DNA of 64,000 nucleotides from Enterobacter wuhouensis. Lineage in GTDB: Bacteria > Pseudomonadota > Gammaproteobacteria > Enterobacterales > Enterobacteriaceae. Location of the stretch: assembly GCF_004331265.1 (NCBI RefSeq), contig NZ_SJOO01000003.1:1-64000 (forward strand), written 5' to 3'. The notes under the pieces are model-generated. The model searched no databases, was not told where the DNA came from, and saw only the letters and a program-made list of their open reading frames with translations. Below are positions 20,557-34,374 of this stretch, piece after piece. Position 1 is the stretch's first letter. Each line of letters starts with the position of its first letter. A program made the position numbers and the translations under genes.

Positions 20557-20620
20557 CAGGTAACAAAATATGTCAGACCATTGGTTTCGTCAATGGTCTG
20601 CACGGTTTCATTACACAGCT

Positions 20621-21619
20621 TTACGCGATCGCTTCCGCGCCTACGCCGTCTGCCGGGAACACCACGCCGGTCTGGCGGCGGATCTCCGTCTGCAGCTTCG
20701 CCGTCGTGCGGCTCACCGCGAGGCCCGGGTGATTCACTTCGTTGTCCTCGACCAGACGGGCGAAGACCTCTGCCTCATAGAGCATAGTGTTTATATGCTG
20801 AGGCTGCGTCAGCTCCTGCGCTTTGCCCCCGCGCGGCACAATGCTCACCTTCTGGCATTCTGAGATCTTTTCGACCACCAGCGATCCCGCTTCGCCCTGA
20901 ATCTCGCTTGGCAGCACTGAATCGCTCACCTTCGAGTGCTGCAGGGTGACGCTGAAATCACCGTAGTCCAGCACTACTAGCCCGTGCGCATCCACGCCGC
21001 TCTCCAGCAGGCTGGCGGTGGCCGTCACGCCGTGCGGTTCGCCCCACAGTGCAACCGCAGAGGCCAGGCAGTAAAAACCGATATCCATAATCGAGCCGTT
21101 CGAGAAGGCCGGGTTAAAGGTGTTCGGGTTCTCGCCGTCCAGGTAGCGCTGGTAGCGCGACGAGTACTGGCAGTAGTTGATAAAGGCTTTACGCACCTTG
21201 CCAATTTTCGGCAGGGACTGCTGCAGCAGCAGGAAATTCGGCAGGCTGGCGGTTTTGAACGCTTCGAACAGCACCACCTGGTTTTCGCGGGCAAGCGCAA
21301 TGGCGGCTTCCACTTCCTGGATATTGGAGGCCAGCGGCTTCTCGCAAATCACATGCTTTTTATGGCTGAGGAACAGCTTCGTTTGCGGGAAGTGCAGGGA
21401 GTTCGGGCTGGCGATATACACCGCGTCAATGGCGTCGCTTTGCGCCATCTCGTCGAGCGAGGTAAACAGATGTTCAACGAGGTAGTCGTTAGCAAAACTC
21501 TGCGCCTGCTCGAGGCTGCGGGAATAGACTGCGGTGAGCTTGTATTTGCCGGTCTCGTGGGCGGCGTCGACGAACTGGCGCGTGATCCAGTTCGTTCCAA
21601 TGACTGCGAAACGTATCAT
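20621..21619 (-). CDS. ygjR: Gfo/Idh/MocA-family oxidoreductase YgjR
   Basis: This 332-aa protein aligns with E. coli YgjR. It has an N-terminal Rossmann domain (MIRFAVIGTNWITRQFV, near GxGxxG) and the family's EKP motif in HVICEKPLASNIQEV, whose lysine is the usual catalytic residue. The C-terminal domain contains GSIMDIGFYCLASAVALWGE. It is a cytosolic NAD(P)-dependent sugar-type dehydrogenase of unknown substrate. E. coli has ygjQ between ygjR and ygjP; it is absent here. Confidence 0.94.
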   Translation of the reverse strand: MIRFAVIGTNWITRQFVDAAHETGKYKLTAVYSRSLEQAQSFANDYLVEHLFTSLDEMAQSDAIDAVYIASPNSLHFPQTKLFLSHKKHVICEKPLASNIQEVEAAIALARENQVVLFEAFKTASLPNFLLLQQSLPKIGKVRKAFINYCQYSSRYQRYLDGENPNTFNPAFSNGSIMDIGFYCLASAVALWGEPHGVTATASLLESGVDAHGLVVLDYGDFSVTLQHSKVSDSVLPSEIQGEAGSLVVEKISECQKVSIVPRGGKAQELTQPQHINTMLYEAEVFARLVEDNEVNHPGLAVSRTTAKLQTEIRRQTGVVFPADGVGAEAIA

Positions 21620-21689
21620 AAACGTTTACGTACTCCGTAGCTGGGAACCTTTAGCCACTGTAGCACGGGATTATTGCAAAACCAGTGCG

Positions 21690-22196
21690 CTATTCCGCAT
21701 TACCTTTTAACGATAAATGCGTAAGCCACAGGCGGGTATCAAACTCGAGCTGGTGGTACTGCGGCTCCATGTGGCAGCACAGGGAGTAGAAGGCTTTGTC
21801 GTGCTCTTTCTCTTTCAGGTGCGCCAGCTCGTGCACCACGATCATCCGCAGAAACGCTTCTGGTGCGTTACGGAACACGGTCGCGACGCGGATTTCGGCC
21901 TTCGCCTTCAGCTTGCCGCCCTGCACGCGGGAAATGGCGGTGTGCAGGCCGAGCGCGTTTTTCAGCACGTGGATCTTGTTGTCGTACATCACCTTGTTGA
22001 TCGGCGGCGCGCTCCTCAGATACCGGTTTTTCAGATCCTGTGTATACTGCCAGAGCGCCTTATCGGTCGCGAAATCGTGCGTGCCGGGATAGCGTTTTTC
22101 CAGCACCGCGCCGAGCTTCTGCTCGGCAATCAGGCTGCGAACCTGAGTCAGTAAATGCTCCGGGTAGCCCTGGAGATAAGTAAGTTGGTTCATCAA
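21690..22196 (-). CDS. ygjP: YgjP, DUF45/WLM-type metal-dependent hydrolase
   Basis: This 168-aa protein aligns with E. coli YgjP (167 aa). It contains the zinc motif [16 protein letters not shown] (HExxH followed by a distant H), typical of the DUF45/SprT-like fold. E. coli YgjP was reported to hydrolyse UTP, so it may be a nucleotide pyrophosphatase rather than a protease. The start is either of two adjacent ATGs (MMNQLTYL); the second agrees better with E. coli. It is divergent from rlmG. Confidence 0.9.
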   Translation of the reverse strand: MMNQLTYLQGYPEHLLTQVRSLIAEQKLGAVLEKRYPGTHDFATDKALWQYTQDLKNRYLRSAPPINKVMYDNKIHVLKNALGLHTAISRVQGGKLKAKAEIRVATVFRNAPEAFLRMIVVHELAHLKEKEHDKAFYSLCCHMEPQYHQLEFDTRLWLTHLSLKGNAE

Positions 22197-22276
22197 AAGC
22201 CCAAATTAATGCGAAAACGGGTATACTCACGCACCCTTTTCAGGGATACGCCAAATTTTACCATTCAGGAGGGCCG

Positions 22277-23413
22277 ATGAGCCACTTAGACAACGGTTTC
22301 CGTTCACTCAACCTTAAACGTTTCCCGGAAACGGACGACGTTAACCCGCTCATGGCGTGGGAAGCGGCGGATGAATATCTGCTGCAGCAGTTGGATGAGA
22401 CTGAAATCCGCGGCCCGGTTTTGATCCTGAATGACGCGTTTGGCGCGCTGGGCTGCGCCCTGGCGGAGCACACGCCTTACAGCATCGGCGATTCCTACCT
22501 GAGCGAGCTGGCGACGCGTGAAAACCTGCGCCATAACGACATCGAAGAGTCCAGCGTGAAGTTCCTCGACAGCACCGCGGACTACCCGCAGGCGCCGGGC
22601 GTGGTGCTGATAAAAGTGCCAAAAACCATGGCGCTGCTGGAGCAACAGCTTCGCGCGCTGCGTAAGGTCGTGACGCCGGAAACGCGCATCATCGCGGGTG
22701 CCAAAGCGCGCGATATTCACACCTCGACGCTGGAGCTGTTCGAGAAAGTCCTCGGCCCGACCACCACGACGCTGGCCTGGAAAAAAGCGCGCCTGATCAA
22801 CTGTACGTTCAGCGCACCGGAGCTGGCCGACGCGCCAGAGACCCTGAGCTGGAAGCTGGAAGGCACCGACTGGACCATCCACAACCATGCGAACGTCTTC
22901 TCCCGTACCGGGCTGGATATCGGCGCGCGTTTCTTTATTGAAAATCTGCCGGAAAACCTGGAAGGCGAAATCGTCGATCTGGGCTGCGGCAACGGCGTGA
23001 TTGGCCTGACGCTGCTGGCGAAGAATCCGGACGCCAGCGTGGTGTTCAGCGACGAGTCGCCGATGGCGGTGGCCTCCAGCCGTCTGAACGTGGAAACCAA
23101 CATGCCGGAAGCGCTGGACCGCTGCGAGTTTATGATCAACAACGCGCTGTCGGGCGTAGAGCCGTTCCGATTCAACGCCGTGTTCTGCAACCCGCCGTTC
23201 CACCAGAAGCACGCCCTGACGGATAACGTCGCGTGGGAGATGTTCCACCACGCGCGCCGCTGCCTGAAAATCAACGGCGAGCTGTACATCGTGGCGAATC
23301 GCCACCTGGACTACTTCCACAAGCTGAAGAAGATTTTCGGCAACTGCGTCACCGTTGCGACCAACAATAAGTTTGTGGTGCTGAAAGCGGTGAAGCTGGG
23401 ACGTCGTCGGTAA
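22277..23413 (+). CDS. rlmG: 23S rRNA m2G1835 methyltransferase RlmG
   Basis: This 378-aa protein has the length of E. coli RlmG (YgjO). The N-terminal domain is a degenerate methyltransferase fold. The C-terminal domain carries the SAM motif [17 protein letters not shown] near residues 235-251 and the catalytic NPPFHQKH motif near 304-311. It methylates N2 of G1835 in naked 23S rRNA. AGGAGGGCCG precedes the ATG. It is convergent with fadH, with a REP pair between them. Confidence 0.96.
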   Translation: MSHLDNGFRSLNLKRFPETDDVNPLMAWEAADEYLLQQLDETEIRGPVLILNDAFGALGCALAEHTPYSIGDSYLSELATRENLRHNDIEESSVKFLDSTADYPQAPGVVLIKVPKTMALLEQQLRALRKVVTPETRIIAGAKARDIHTSTLELFEKVLGPTTTTLAWKKARLINCTFSAPELADAPETLSWKLEGTDWTIHNHANVFSRTGLDIGARFFIENLPENLEGEIVDLGCGNGVIGLTLLAKNPDASVVFSDESPMAVASSRLNVETNMPEALDRCEFMINNALSGVEPFRFNAVFCNPPFHQKHALTDNVAWEMFHHARRCLKINGELYIVANRHLDYFHKLKKIFGNCVTVATNNKFVVLKAVKLGRRR

Positions 23414-23421
23414 GATCGTTT

Positions 23422-23490
23422 TGCCTGGCGGCGCTTCGCTTGCACAGGCCTACGGTTTTGTAGGCCCGGTAAGCGCAGCGCCACCGGGCG
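23422..23490. repeat. BIME-like REP pair between rlmG and fadH
   Basis: TTGCCTGGCGGCGCTTCGCT and, inverted, TAGGCCCGGTAAGCGC with GCGCCACCGGGC, separated by CCTACGGTTTTG. Confidence 0.85.
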
Positions 23491-23495
23491 AGAAA

Positions 23496-25559
<2,064 letters not shown>

Positions 25560-25631
25560 TTACTAATTTAGCCAGCGGCAGCGGAAAGGTAAAAGCGGGA
25601 TCGAATGATTGTGATAGATCTCAAAGAACTT

Positions 25632-25670
25632 CACCCCTCACCCTAACCCTCTCCCCGGAGGGGAGAGGGG
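25632..25670. repeat. CCCTCACCC/GGGAGAGGG repeat, copy 5
   Basis: CACCCCTCACCCTAACCCTC then TCCCCGGAGGGGAGAGGGG. It forms an inverted pair with copy 6 at 25711-25750, in the gap between fadH and lsrK. Confidence 0.8.
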
Positions 25671-25710
25671 ACTGGCCGGTGCGGCCTTAAAGAATTGGCT
25701 CGATCAGGTT

Positions 25711-25750
25711 TTTCCCTCTCCCTTAGGGGAGAGGGGCAGGGTGAGGGGTT
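25711..25750. repeat. CCCTCACCC/GGGAGAGGG repeat, copy 6, overlapping the lsrK 3' end
   Basis: TTTCCCTCTCCCTTAGGGGA then GAGGGGCAGGGTGAGGGG, in the opposite orientation to copy 5. It supplies the last codons and the stop of lsrK (see lsrK). Confidence 0.8.
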
Positions 25751-27321
25751 TGGGTTTTTACTAGCCCCGGTGCCTGCCACATCGACGTCGTCAGTCCGCT
25801 GTCCACCAGCCCAAGCTGGTCGGCGTACACCGCCTGCCATTTCTGCATCATGCCGTCGTACAGCTCGCGGTGCTGCGGGTTCGGCGTGAACTCGCGGCTC
25901 CATTTCACCAGGCGCTCGCCCGTCGAGGCCATATCCGCAAACAGCCCCGCGCCCGCACCTGCGGCAATCGCGCAGCCGAGCGCCGTCGCCTCCTTTACTT
26001 CCGGCACGCGCACCGGCAGGCCGGTGACGTCGCTTAAGATCTGGCTCCACAGGGCGCCCTTAGCCCCGCCGCCCGCAAACACCAGGCTTTCAAACGTCAC
26101 GCCGGAGAAGCGCGAAATTTGCGCCAGGTTACAGGCCGAGACGATCGCCGCATTCTCCTCCAGGGCGCGGAACAGCGTCGCTTTGTTGCACTTTTCCGGA
26201 TCGATGGAGAGGTTAATAAACGACGGCGCGGCGTGATACCACTGCTTAAAATGCATCGCGTCGGAAAATATCGGCATCACCCCGTGGGAGCCCGCCGGCA
26301 CGCGGCTCGCCATCTCTTCCAGCAGGGAATAGGTGTCCATCCCCATCCGTTCGGCAATCAGCTTCTCTTCGGCGCAGAAGGCGTCGCGGAACCAGCGCAT
26401 GGTCAGCCCGGTAAAGAAGCTGATCGACTCCGCCTGCGCCATGCCGGGAATCACGTGCGGGTTCACGCGGATGTTCATCTCGGGGTCGGTGCGCACCTGC
26501 GGCAGGTTGACGACCTGCTGCCAGAAGGTGCCGCCCAGCACCGCCGTTTGCCCGGCGCGAACCACGCCCAGCCCCAGACAGCCCAGCTGCACGTCGCCGC
26601 CGCCCATCACCACCGGGGTGCCTTCGCGCAGGCCGCTCTGCAGCGCGGCCTCTCTGGTGACAGTTCCCAGCACGGTGCCGGTCTCTTTCACCGGGGAGAG
26701 GATATCGGCGCGCAGCCCGGCCATGTCGAGCAGCGCCGGACGCCAGTCGCGGGAGAAAAGATCCAGCATGCCGGTGGTGCCCGCGTTAGACGGGTCGACC
26801 GCCAGCTCGCCGGAGAGCTTCGCCGCCAGCCAGTCGCTGATCATGGTGATGGTCGCGGCTTTGCGGTAAATATCCGGACGATGGTGCGCCAGCCACAGGA
26901 GGCGCGGCATGGCGCTCAGCGCCAGCGTCTGCCCGGAAACCTCATACACTTCGGATTCAAAACGGTCGTCGTGGATCTCTTTGAGTTCGGCCACCTCGCG
27001 GCTGGCGCGGGCGTCGACGTTGGCGCAGGCCCAGATGGCCTCGCCGTTGCGGTCGTACAGCACGATCCCTTCTCGCATCGAGCAGCAGGCGACGGACTGA
27101 ATGTCCGCCGCGCTCAGGCGCGCGCGCTCCAGCGCCTGATGAATGCACCGGCAGGCCAGCTGCCAGTTGGTCTCGAGGTCGAACTCCATCGACCCCGGCA
27201 CGTTCTCCACGCTCAGGTGCTTCCACTCGGCCTGGCCAACGGCAATCTGGTTGCCCTGTAAATCGAAAATCACGGCGCGAACGCTGCCTGTCCCTGCATC
27301 TAACGCTAAAAGGTAACTCAT
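25723..27321 (-). CDS. lsrK: Autoinducer-2 kinase LsrK
   Basis: This 532-aa FGGY-family kinase phosphorylates the quorum signal AI-2 (DPD) in the cytosol, trapping it and making the ligand of LsrR. The N-terminus [20 protein letters not shown] holds the phosphate-binding motif; the C-terminal FGGY region has [20 protein letters not shown]. The normal family C-terminus is near WQAPGL; here it continues with [12 protein letters not shown], encoded by the palindromic repeat, which also provides the stop codon. It lies 34 nt after lsrR in the same direction, the usual lsrRK unit. Confidence 0.95.
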   Translation of the reverse strand: MSYLLALDAGTGSVRAVIFDLQGNQIAVGQAEWKHLSVENVPGSMEFDLETNWQLACRCIHQALERARLSAADIQSVACCSMREGIVLYDRNGEAIWACANVDARASREVAELKEIHDDRFESEVYEVSGQTLALSAMPRLLWLAHHRPDIYRKAATITMISDWLAAKLSGELAVDPSNAGTTGMLDLFSRDWRPALLDMAGLRADILSPVKETGTVLGTVTREAALQSGLREGTPVVMGGGDVQLGCLGLGVVRAGQTAVLGGTFWQQVVNLPQVRTDPEMNIRVNPHVIPGMAQAESISFFTGLTMRWFRDAFCAEEKLIAERMGMDTYSLLEEMASRVPAGSHGVMPIFSDAMHFKQWYHAAPSFINLSIDPEKCNKATLFRALEENAAIVSACNLAQISRFSGVTFESLVFAGGGAKGALWSQILSDVTGLPVRVPEVKEATALGCAIAAGAGAGLFADMASTGERLVKWSREFTPNPQHRELYDGMMQKWQAVYADQLGLVDSGLTTSMWQAPGLVKTQTPHPAPLP

Positions 27322-27355
27322 GAGCTTGCCTCGTTGTTAGCGCAGGGCAACCCCG

Positions 27356-28324
27356 TTACGTCAGGGCCAGCACCGCGCGGGCTGTCGTCTCTTCCGTCAC
27401 CAGGCCATTGATACGGCGACCCTTCAGTGCGGCATAAATCGCATCGGCTTTCTCTTCCCCTCCGGCCACGCCAACGATGGTGGGCAGCTGCGCCAGTTCA
27501 TCGAGCGTGACGCCCAGCAGTTCTTTGTGGATCTCCAGCTCCTCGACGCACTCGCCCTCGGCATTGAGGAAATAGCCGAGAATGTCGCCGACCGCCCCTT
27601 TGCGGGCGTACATCAGCTGTTCACCCTCGCTGATATAGCCGGATCGCAGTATCGTCGCGTCACGGCGCTGGTTTACCGAACCAATGCCGACCACCGCCAC
27701 GTCGGCGGCGGTGGCGGCGAGGATCACGTCCCGCACGCTGGTTTCGCGTTTTAAGATCCCGGCCACCTCGGCGGAGGACACGCGAAGCGGGGCGGGGATC
27801 ATGCTGACGCTGCAGGCCGCGTCCAACTGGCCGATACCGGTCATATACGGCCCGACGCCACCGGAGAGCGTCACCAGGCGGATCTGCTGCGAGCTGATAA
27901 AGCCGCTCAGGTGCTGCAGGCTGCTCATGGTGGTTTCACCAAACCCCACCGCCAGCAGCTGGCCCGGCTCCAGCACGCCCATCAGCGACTGCGCCGCGCC
28001 AATGCCGAGCCGCACGTTCATCGGCGGCGTATTTAACGCGGGCATCACGCGCACCAGCTTCAGGCCAAAGCGCTGCTGTAGCTCGGTCTCCAGCGCCAGG
28101 CAGCCCTCGTAGCGGGAGTTGATCTGCACGCGGATCACTCCGGACTGACGGCCCTTCTCCAGCAGGCGAGAAATCTTCAAGCGCGGCAGCCCGAGCCGCT
28201 CGCCGATGTCGTTCTGAGTTAATCCGTCGTGGTAGTAGCACCAGGCCACGCGCGCCACCAGCTCCTCTTCCGCCAGTGCCAGCCCGGCAAACCGTCCTTC
28301 TTCCGCAGTGCGTTTATCGCTCAT
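27356..28324 (-). CDS. lsrR: Transcriptional repressor LsrR (SorC family)
   Basis: This 322-aa protein is collinear with E. coli LsrR (317 aa). The N-terminal HTH ([20 protein letters not shown]) is followed by the sugar-binding SorC domain ([20 protein letters not shown]). It represses lsrACDBFG and lsrRK until phospho-AI-2 binds. I chose the ATG at 28324 ([10 protein letters not shown]). The longer frame from 28480 runs into the shared promoter region and encodes an unrelated N-terminus. Confidence 0.95.
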   Translation of the reverse strand: MSDKRTAEEGRFAGLALAEEELVARVAWCYYHDGLTQNDIGERLGLPRLKISRLLEKGRQSGVIRVQINSRYEGCLALETELQQRFGLKLVRVMPALNTPPMNVRLGIGAAQSLMGVLEPGQLLAVGFGETTMSSLQHLSGFISSQQIRLVTLSGGVGPYMTGIGQLDAACSVSMIPAPLRVSSAEVAGILKRETSVRDVILAATAADVAVVGIGSVNQRRDATILRSGYISEGEQLMYARKGAVGDILGYFLNAEGECVEELEIHKELLGVTLDELAQLPTIVGVAGGEEKADAIYAALKGRRINGLVTEETTARAVLALT

Positions 28325-28376
28325 AGTTGAACTCTTATAAAAATTTAGATCATATGTTCGTGATGGCGCGGAGGGA

Positions 28377-28405
28377 AAGTGTGAGCCACGCGACAAAACG
28401 GATCT
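28377..28405. promoter_or_regulatory. Possible CRP site in the lsrR-lsrA region
   Basis: AAGTGTGAGCCACGCGACAA contains TGTGA-N6-CGACA, good in the first half and weak in the second. E. coli lsr is CRP-dependent, which makes it plausible. Confidence 0.35.
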
Positions 28406-28491
28406 TTTAGATCGTTTCTCGTTTATCTGTATCTCAATCGATAAAACTGTGATCCCTGCACGGTTGTAAATATAGTTCACCGTCTACGCTT

Positions 28492-28526
28492 TTGAACATT
28501 ATTAAATCTAAAAATCATTTGTTCAA
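28492..28526. promoter_or_regulatory. Inverted repeat before lsrA, possible LsrR operator
   Basis: TTGAACA (28492-28498) and TGTTCAA (28520-28526) are perfect inverted arms with a 21-nt AT-rich spacer. The right arm ends 4 nt before the lsrA ribosome site. The position suits a repressor site; assignment to LsrR is inference. Confidence 0.5.
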
Positions 28527-28539
28527 TAGCGGAGCGATG

Positions 28540-30023
28540 ATGACACCACTTCTCGACGCGCGAAATATCAGCAAGCAGTTCTCAGGCGTGCCGGTTCTAA
28601 AAGGCATTGATTTCACGCTGCTTGCGGGCCAGGTGCACGCGCTGATGGGCGGAAACGGCGCGGGAAAATCGACGCTGATGAAGATCATCGCCGGGGTCGA
28701 AACGCCGGACAGCGGTGAACTTTCTGTCGAGGGGCAGTCATATGCGCGGCTCACTCCCGTGCAGGCGCACAGGTTAGGCATTTACCTGGTGCCGCAGGAG
28801 CCGCTGCTGTTCCCCAACCTGACGGTGCGGGAAAACATCCTGTTCCGCCTGCCGCGCGAGCGCGATCTGGAAAAGCGGCTGGCGGAGAAACTCCAGCAGC
28901 TGCAGTGCCAGCTTAACCTCGATGCCGCCGCCAGCACGCTGGAAGTGGCGGACCAGCAGATGGTGGAGATCCTGCGCGGGCTGATGCGCAATGCCAGGAT
29001 CCTGATCCTCGACGAACCTACGGCCTCCCTCACGCCGGGTGAAACCGAGCGGCTGTTCCGCCAGATCCGCGCCCTGCAGGCGCTCGGCGTCGGGATTGTC
29101 TTTATCTCGCACAAGCTGCCGGAAATTCGCATGCTTTCGAGCCACGTCTCGGTGATGCGCGACGGCGCGGTGGTGCTGAGCGGCGAAACCGCGCAGTTTG
29201 ACGACAGCGCCCTGATCGCCGCCATGACGCCGGTAAGCCGGGAGAAATCCCTCAGCGATACGCAAAAGCTGTGGCTGGCGCTGCCGGGCAACCGCCGCAC
29301 TCAGGCGCAGGATTTCCCGGTGCTGCGGGTGGACGATCTCACCGGAGAAGGGTTTATCGATCTCAGCCTTGAGATCTACGCCGGGGAGATCGTCGGCCTG
29401 GCCGGGCTGGTGGGAGCCGGACGCACCGAGTTTGCGGAAACGCTCTACGGCCTGCGGCCGGTACGCGGGGGCCGCGTCTGGCTTGAGAATCAGGACATTA
29501 CAGGCGAGCCGGTAAGTTCACGCCTGGAAAAAGGGCTGGTCTACCTGCCGGAAGACAGGCAGGTGTCCGGCCTGTTCCTCGACGCGCCGATCCGCTGGAA
29601 CACGGTGGCGCTGAACGAGCCGTCGATTTGGCAGCAGCGCAAGCGGGAGTCGGCGGTGGTGGAGCGCTATCACCGGGCGCTGGGGATCAAGCTCAACCAT
29701 GCGGATCAAACCGTGCGCACGCTCTCCGGCGGCAACCAGCAGAAGGTGCTGCTGGCGCGCTGTCTCGAGGCCAACCCTTTACTGCTGATCGTCGATGAGC
29801 CGACGCGCGGGGTGGACGTCTCGGCGCGCGCCGACATCTACCAGCTGATAAAAAGCGTGGCGGCGCAGAACGTGGCGGTGCTGATGATCTCAAGCGATCT
29901 CGACGAGTTCCCGGGCCTCGCGGACCGGGTGCTGGTGATGCATCAGGGCGTGCTCAGCGGCGAGCTGCCGCGCCACGCCGTCAGCCTCGACAGGATGATG
30001 GCGCTGGCGTTCGGAGGGCAATC

Positions 30024-30027
<4 letters not shown>
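28540..30027 (+). CDS. lsrA: AI-2 import ATP-binding protein LsrA
   Basis: This is a 495-aa double ABC ATPase of the RbsA/LsrA type. The first domain has Walker [10 protein letters not shown] and Walker [11 protein letters not shown]; the second has signature [15 protein letters not shown] and [20 protein letters not shown]. It powers uptake of AI-2 through LsrC/LsrD. I prefer the ATG at 28540 because GGAG lies 5 nt upstream; the adjacent ATG at 28537 is too close, and the frame from 28492 overlaps the likely operator. It overlaps lsrC by 4 nt (ATGA). Confidence 0.95.
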
Positions 30028-31055
<1,028 letters not shown>

Positions 31056-32033
31056 ATGAGGCTTAACTGGGAAAGCGCGCTGCTGATTTTACTGGTGCTG
31101 GAGATCCTGCTCTTTGGCGCCATCAACCCGCGCATGCTCGACATCAACATGCTGCTGTTCAGCACCAGCGACTTCATCTGCATCGGTATTGTGGCGCTGC
31201 CGCTCACGCTGGTGATTATCAGCGGTGGGATCGATATCTCCCTCGGCTCGACCATCGGCCTGTGTGCCATCGCGCTGGGCGTGATGATGCAGGCGGGGTG
31301 GCCGATGGCGGTCGCCGTTCCATTGACGCTGCTGCTCGGCCTGCTGTGCGGATTATTTAATGCCGCGCTGATTCACTACACCGGCATCAGCCCGCTGGTG
31401 ATCACCCTTGGCACCCTCTACCTCTACGGCGGCGGCGCGCTGCTGCTCTCCGGCATGGCGGGGGCGACGGGCTACGAGGGCATCGGCGGTTTCCCGGACG
31501 GCTTCACGGCGTTCGCTAACCTCACGATGCTGGGTCTGCCGATCCCGCTGGTGCTGTTCGCGGTGATTACCGTTTTCTTCTGGCTGATTACCCACCGCGG
31601 GCGCTTTGGCCGTCATCTGTTTTTAATTGGGCAGAATCCGCGCGCGGCGCGCTATGCGGCGCTGTCGGTGAACGGCATGCCCTACGCGCTGTACGGGCTG
31701 GTGGGCGTGGCCTCCGCCATTGCCGCGCTGGTGATGGTCTCCTATTTCGGCTCCGCGCGTTCGGATCTGGGGCGCGATCTGCTGATGCCCGCGCTCACCG
31801 CCGCCGTGCTCGGCGGGGCCAATATCTACGGCGGGTCAGGTTCGGTTGTCGGTACGGCGCTGGCGGCGCTGCTGGTGGGCTACCTGCAGCAGGGTTTACA
31901 GATGGTCGGCATCCCTAACCAGGTGTCGAGCGCGCTGTCAGGGGCGCTGCTGGTTGTGGTGGTGATGGGACGTTCGCTGAGTCTGCACCGCGAGTGGGTG
32001 CGTTCTCTCTTTAGAAAACTATCCGGAGCGTAA
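31056..32033 (+). CDS. lsrD: AI-2 import permease LsrD
   Basis: This 325-aa paralogue of LsrC forms the heterodimeric channel with it. It contains [20 protein letters not shown] near the N-terminus and [20 protein letters not shown] near the C-terminus, the two conserved elements of this family. The lsrB ATG follows its stop by 1 nt. Confidence 0.95.
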   Translation: MRLNWESALLILLVLEILLFGAINPRMLDINMLLFSTSDFICIGIVALPLTLVIISGGIDISLGSTIGLCAIALGVMMQAGWPMAVAVPLTLLLGLLCGLFNAALIHYTGISPLVITLGTLYLYGGGALLLSGMAGATGYEGIGGFPDGFTAFANLTMLGLPIPLVLFAVITVFFWLITHRGRFGRHLFLIGQNPRAARYAALSVNGMPYALYGLVGVASAIAALVMVSYFGSARSDLGRDLLMPALTAAVLGGANIYGGSGSVVGTALAALLVGYLQQGLQMVGIPNQVSSALSGALLVVVVMGRSLSLHREWVRSLFRKLSGA

Positions 32034-32034
32034 G

Positions 32035-33036
32035 ATGAAAACAAAACTGTTCGTCCTGGCAATGGCCCTCAGCTTCGCCTCGGCGCAGGCGGCGGACCGC
32101 ATTGCCTTTATCCCGAAGCTGGTGGGCGTGGGCTTCTTCACCAGCGGCGGCAACGGTGCGAAAGAGGCGGGGAAAGATCTCGGCGTGGACGTCACCTACG
32201 ACGGCCCTACCGAGCCGAGCGTCTCCGGCCAGGTGCAGCTCATCAATAACTTCGTCAACCAGGGCTATAACGCCATCATCGTCTCGGCCGTGTCGCCGGA
32301 CGGCCTCTGCCCGGCGCTCAAGCGCGCGATGCAGCGCGGCGTCAAGGTCCTGACCTGGGATTCGGACACCAAACCGGAGTGCCGCAGCATCTACATCAAC
32401 CAGGGGACGCCGGAGCAGCTGGGCGGCCTGCTGGTGGAGATGGCGGGCAAGCAGGTCACTAAACCGAACGCTAAAGTGGCGTTCTTCTACTCCAGCCCCA
32501 CCGTTACCGACCAGAACCAGTGGGTGAAAGAGGCGAAGGCCAAAATCGAGAAAGATCATCCGCAGTGGCAGGTCGTGACCACCCAGTTTGGCTATAACGA
32601 CGCCACCAAATCCCTGCAAACCGCCGAAGGGATCTTAAAAGCGTATCCGGATCTGGACGCGATTATCGCCCCGGACGCCAACGCGCTGCCGGCAGCGGCG
32701 CAGGCGGCGGAAAACCTGAAGCGCGAAGGGGTGGCGATTGTCGGCTTCAGCACGCCGAACGTGATGCGTCCGTACGTTGAGCGCGGCACGGTAAAAGCCT
32801 TCGGCCTGTGGGATGTCGTACAACAGGGAAAAATTGCGGTCAATGTCGCCGATCGCCTGCTGAAAAAAGGCGATCTTAACGTGGGCGACAGCGTGGACGT
32901 AAAAAATATCGGGGCGCTGAAGGTCGAGCCGAACAGCGTGCAGGGCTACCAGTATGAGGCGAAGGGCAACGGCATCGTGCTGCTGCCGGAGCGCGTGGTG
33001 TTCACCAAAGAGAACATCAGCAAATACGATTTCTGA
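32035..33036 (+). CDS. lsrB: AI-2-binding periplasmic protein LsrB
   Basis: This is a 333-aa substrate-binding protein with a signal peptide ([19 protein letters not shown], cleavage before [12 protein letters not shown]). The type I periplasmic fold is conserved: [20 protein letters not shown] and [17 protein letters not shown] contain residues that contact R-THMF in the Salmonella/E. coli protein (Asp and Ala/Pro positions in this loop). It delivers AI-2 to LsrCD. Confidence 0.96.
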   Translation: MKTKLFVLAMALSFASAQAADRIAFIPKLVGVGFFTSGGNGAKEAGKDLGVDVTYDGPTEPSVSGQVQLINNFVNQGYNAIIVSAVSPDGLCPALKRAMQRGVKVLTWDSDTKPECRSIYINQGTPEQLGGLLVEMAGKQVTKPNAKVAFFYSSPTVTDQNQWVKEAKAKIEKDHPQWQVVTTQFGYNDATKSLQTAEGILKAYPDLDAIIAPDANALPAAAQAAENLKREGVAIVGFSTPNVMRPYVERGTVKAFGLWDVVQQGKIAVNVADRLLKKGDLNVGDSVDVKNIGALKVEPNSVQGYQYEAKGNGIVLLPERVVFTKENISKYDF

Positions 33037-33047
33037 CGGGGGAACAA

Positions 33048-33935
33048 ATGGCTGATTTAGACGACATCAAAGACGGCAAGGATTTTGGCATCGGCACGCC
33101 GCAGCAGAACGTGCCTTACACCCTGAAGGGCTGCGGCTCGCTGGACTGGGGCATGCAGTCCAGGCTTGCGCGCATCTTCAACCCGCTGAGCAACCGCGCG
33201 GTGATGCTGGCCTTTGACCACGGCTACTTTCAGGGGCCAACTACCGGCCTTGAGCGTATCGATCTCTCCATCGCGCCGCTGTTTGGCGAAACCGACGTGC
33301 TGATGTGCACCCGCGGCATCCTCAGGAGCCAGGTGCCAGCCGCGACGAACAAACCGGTGGTGCTGCGCGCCTCCGGCGGTAACTCAATTCTGGGCGAGCT
33401 GTCCAACGAGTGCGTGGCGGTAGCGATGGAGGACGCGCTGCGCCTGAACGTCTGCGCGGTGGCGGCGCAGGTGTACATCGGCAGCGAGTTTGAGCATCAG
33501 TCGATCAACAACATCATCAAGCTGGTAGATGCTGGCGCGCGCTACGGCATGCCGACGCTGGCGGTGACGGGCGTGGGCAAAGAGATGGCGCGCGACGCGC
33601 GCTATTTCTCGCTCGCCAGCCGCATCGCCGCCGAGATGGGGGCGCAGTTCGTCAAAACCTACTACGTGGACGAGGGCTTTGAAAAAGTGACCGCCAGCTG
33701 CCCGGTGCCGATTGTGATTGCCGGGGGCAAAAAGCTGCCGGAGCACGAGGCGCTGGAGATGTGCTGGCGCGCGATTGACCAGGGGGCATCCGGCGTGGAC
33801 ATGGGGCGCAACATCTTCCAGTCCAGCGCGCCGCTCGCCATGCTGAAGGCGGTGAAGAAAGTGGTTCACGAGAACTGGAATGCTCGCGACGCGTTCCAGT
33901 TCTGGCAGGAAGAAAAACAGGGAGAAGCAAAATGA
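33048..33935 (+). CDS. lsrF: 3-hydroxy-5-phosphonooxypentane-2,4-dione thiolase LsrF
   Basis: This 295-aa class I aldolase-like TIM-barrel protein is collinear with LsrF. It transfers an acetyl group from the AI-2 breakdown product to CoA, giving DHAP and acetyl-CoA. A likely active-site lysine lies in [16 protein letters not shown], and the phosphate site is in [16 protein letters not shown] / [22 protein letters not shown] gives the start. It overlaps lsrG by 4 nt. Confidence 0.95.
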   Translation: MADLDDIKDGKDFGIGTPQQNVPYTLKGCGSLDWGMQSRLARIFNPLSNRAVMLAFDHGYFQGPTTGLERIDLSIAPLFGETDVLMCTRGILRSQVPAATNKPVVLRASGGNSILGELSNECVAVAMEDALRLNVCAVAAQVYIGSEFEHQSINNIIKLVDAGARYGMPTLAVTGVGKEMARDARYFSLASRIAAEMGAQFVKTYYVDEGFEKVTASCPVPIVIAGGKKLPEHEALEMCWRAIDQGASGVDMGRNIFQSSAPLAMLKAVKKVVHENWNARDAFQFWQEEKQGEAK

Positions 33936-34225
33936 ACGTGACGCTGGTGGAGATTAACATCAAGCCCGAGCGGGTGGACGAGTTTCTGGAGGTATTCCGC
34001 GCCAACCACGAGGGGGCAATCAAGGAGCCGGGAAACCTGCGCTTTGACGTATTGCAGGACCCGAGGGTGAAAACTCGGTTCTTTATCTACGAGGCCTATA
34101 AGGACGAAGAGGCGGTGCTGGCGCATAAGCAAACTCCGCACTATCTGGCGTGCGTGGATAAGCTTGAGGAATTGATGTCAGAGCCGCGCAAGAAACGCAG
34201 TTTTGTGGGGTTGTTGCCGGAGTAG
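33932..34225 (+). CDS. lsrG: (4S)-4-hydroxy-5-phosphonooxypentane-2,3-dione isomerase LsrG
   Basis: This 97-aa ABM/cupin-like small protein ([20 protein letters not shown]) is orthologous to LsrG, which isomerises phospho-AI-2 before LsrF acts and thereby ends LsrR induction. The catalytic residues of the family include a conserved His ([16 protein letters not shown]). It is the last gene of the lsrACDBFG operon; three REP units follow. Confidence 0.95.
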   Translation: MNVTLVEINIKPERVDEFLEVFRANHEGAIKEPGNLRFDVLQDPRVKTRFFIYEAYKDEEAVLAHKQTPHYLACVDKLEELMSEPRKKRSFVGLLPE

Positions 34226-34229
34226 CGGA

Positions 34230-34373
34230 TTTGCCCGGTGGCGCTGCGCTTACCGGGCCTACCGGTGCGGTGTGGTGCGGGATTTGCCCGGTGGCGCTGT
34301 CGCTTACCGGGCCTACGGGGCGAGGCTGTATTGATTTTGTAGGCCGGGTAAGCGACAGCGCCACCCGGCATTT
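34230..34373. repeat. Cluster of three REP units between lsrG and the DapA-like gene
   Basis: Two direct units (34231-34262 and 34283-34315, both TTGCCCGGTGGCGCTG...) and one inverted unit (34338-34371, ending GCGCCACCCGGCA). The first differs from the second by one base after GCGCTG (CGCTT against TCGCTT). The cluster fills the 149-bp gap. Confidence 0.88.
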
Positions 34374-34374
34374 G

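Noticed and set aside
26119..27261. 380-codon frame antisense to lsrK
   Set aside because: It lies opposite a clear kinase gene and has the biased composition of a GC shadow.
28325..28480. Longer N-terminus of LsrR
   Set aside because: It is unlike the LsrR family and covers the regulatory region; the ATG at 28324 fits the family length.
34230..34373. Possible CRISPR-like repeat array
   Set aside because: The units are palindromic REP elements in mixed orientation with irregular spacers of about 20 nt, and there are no cas genes.
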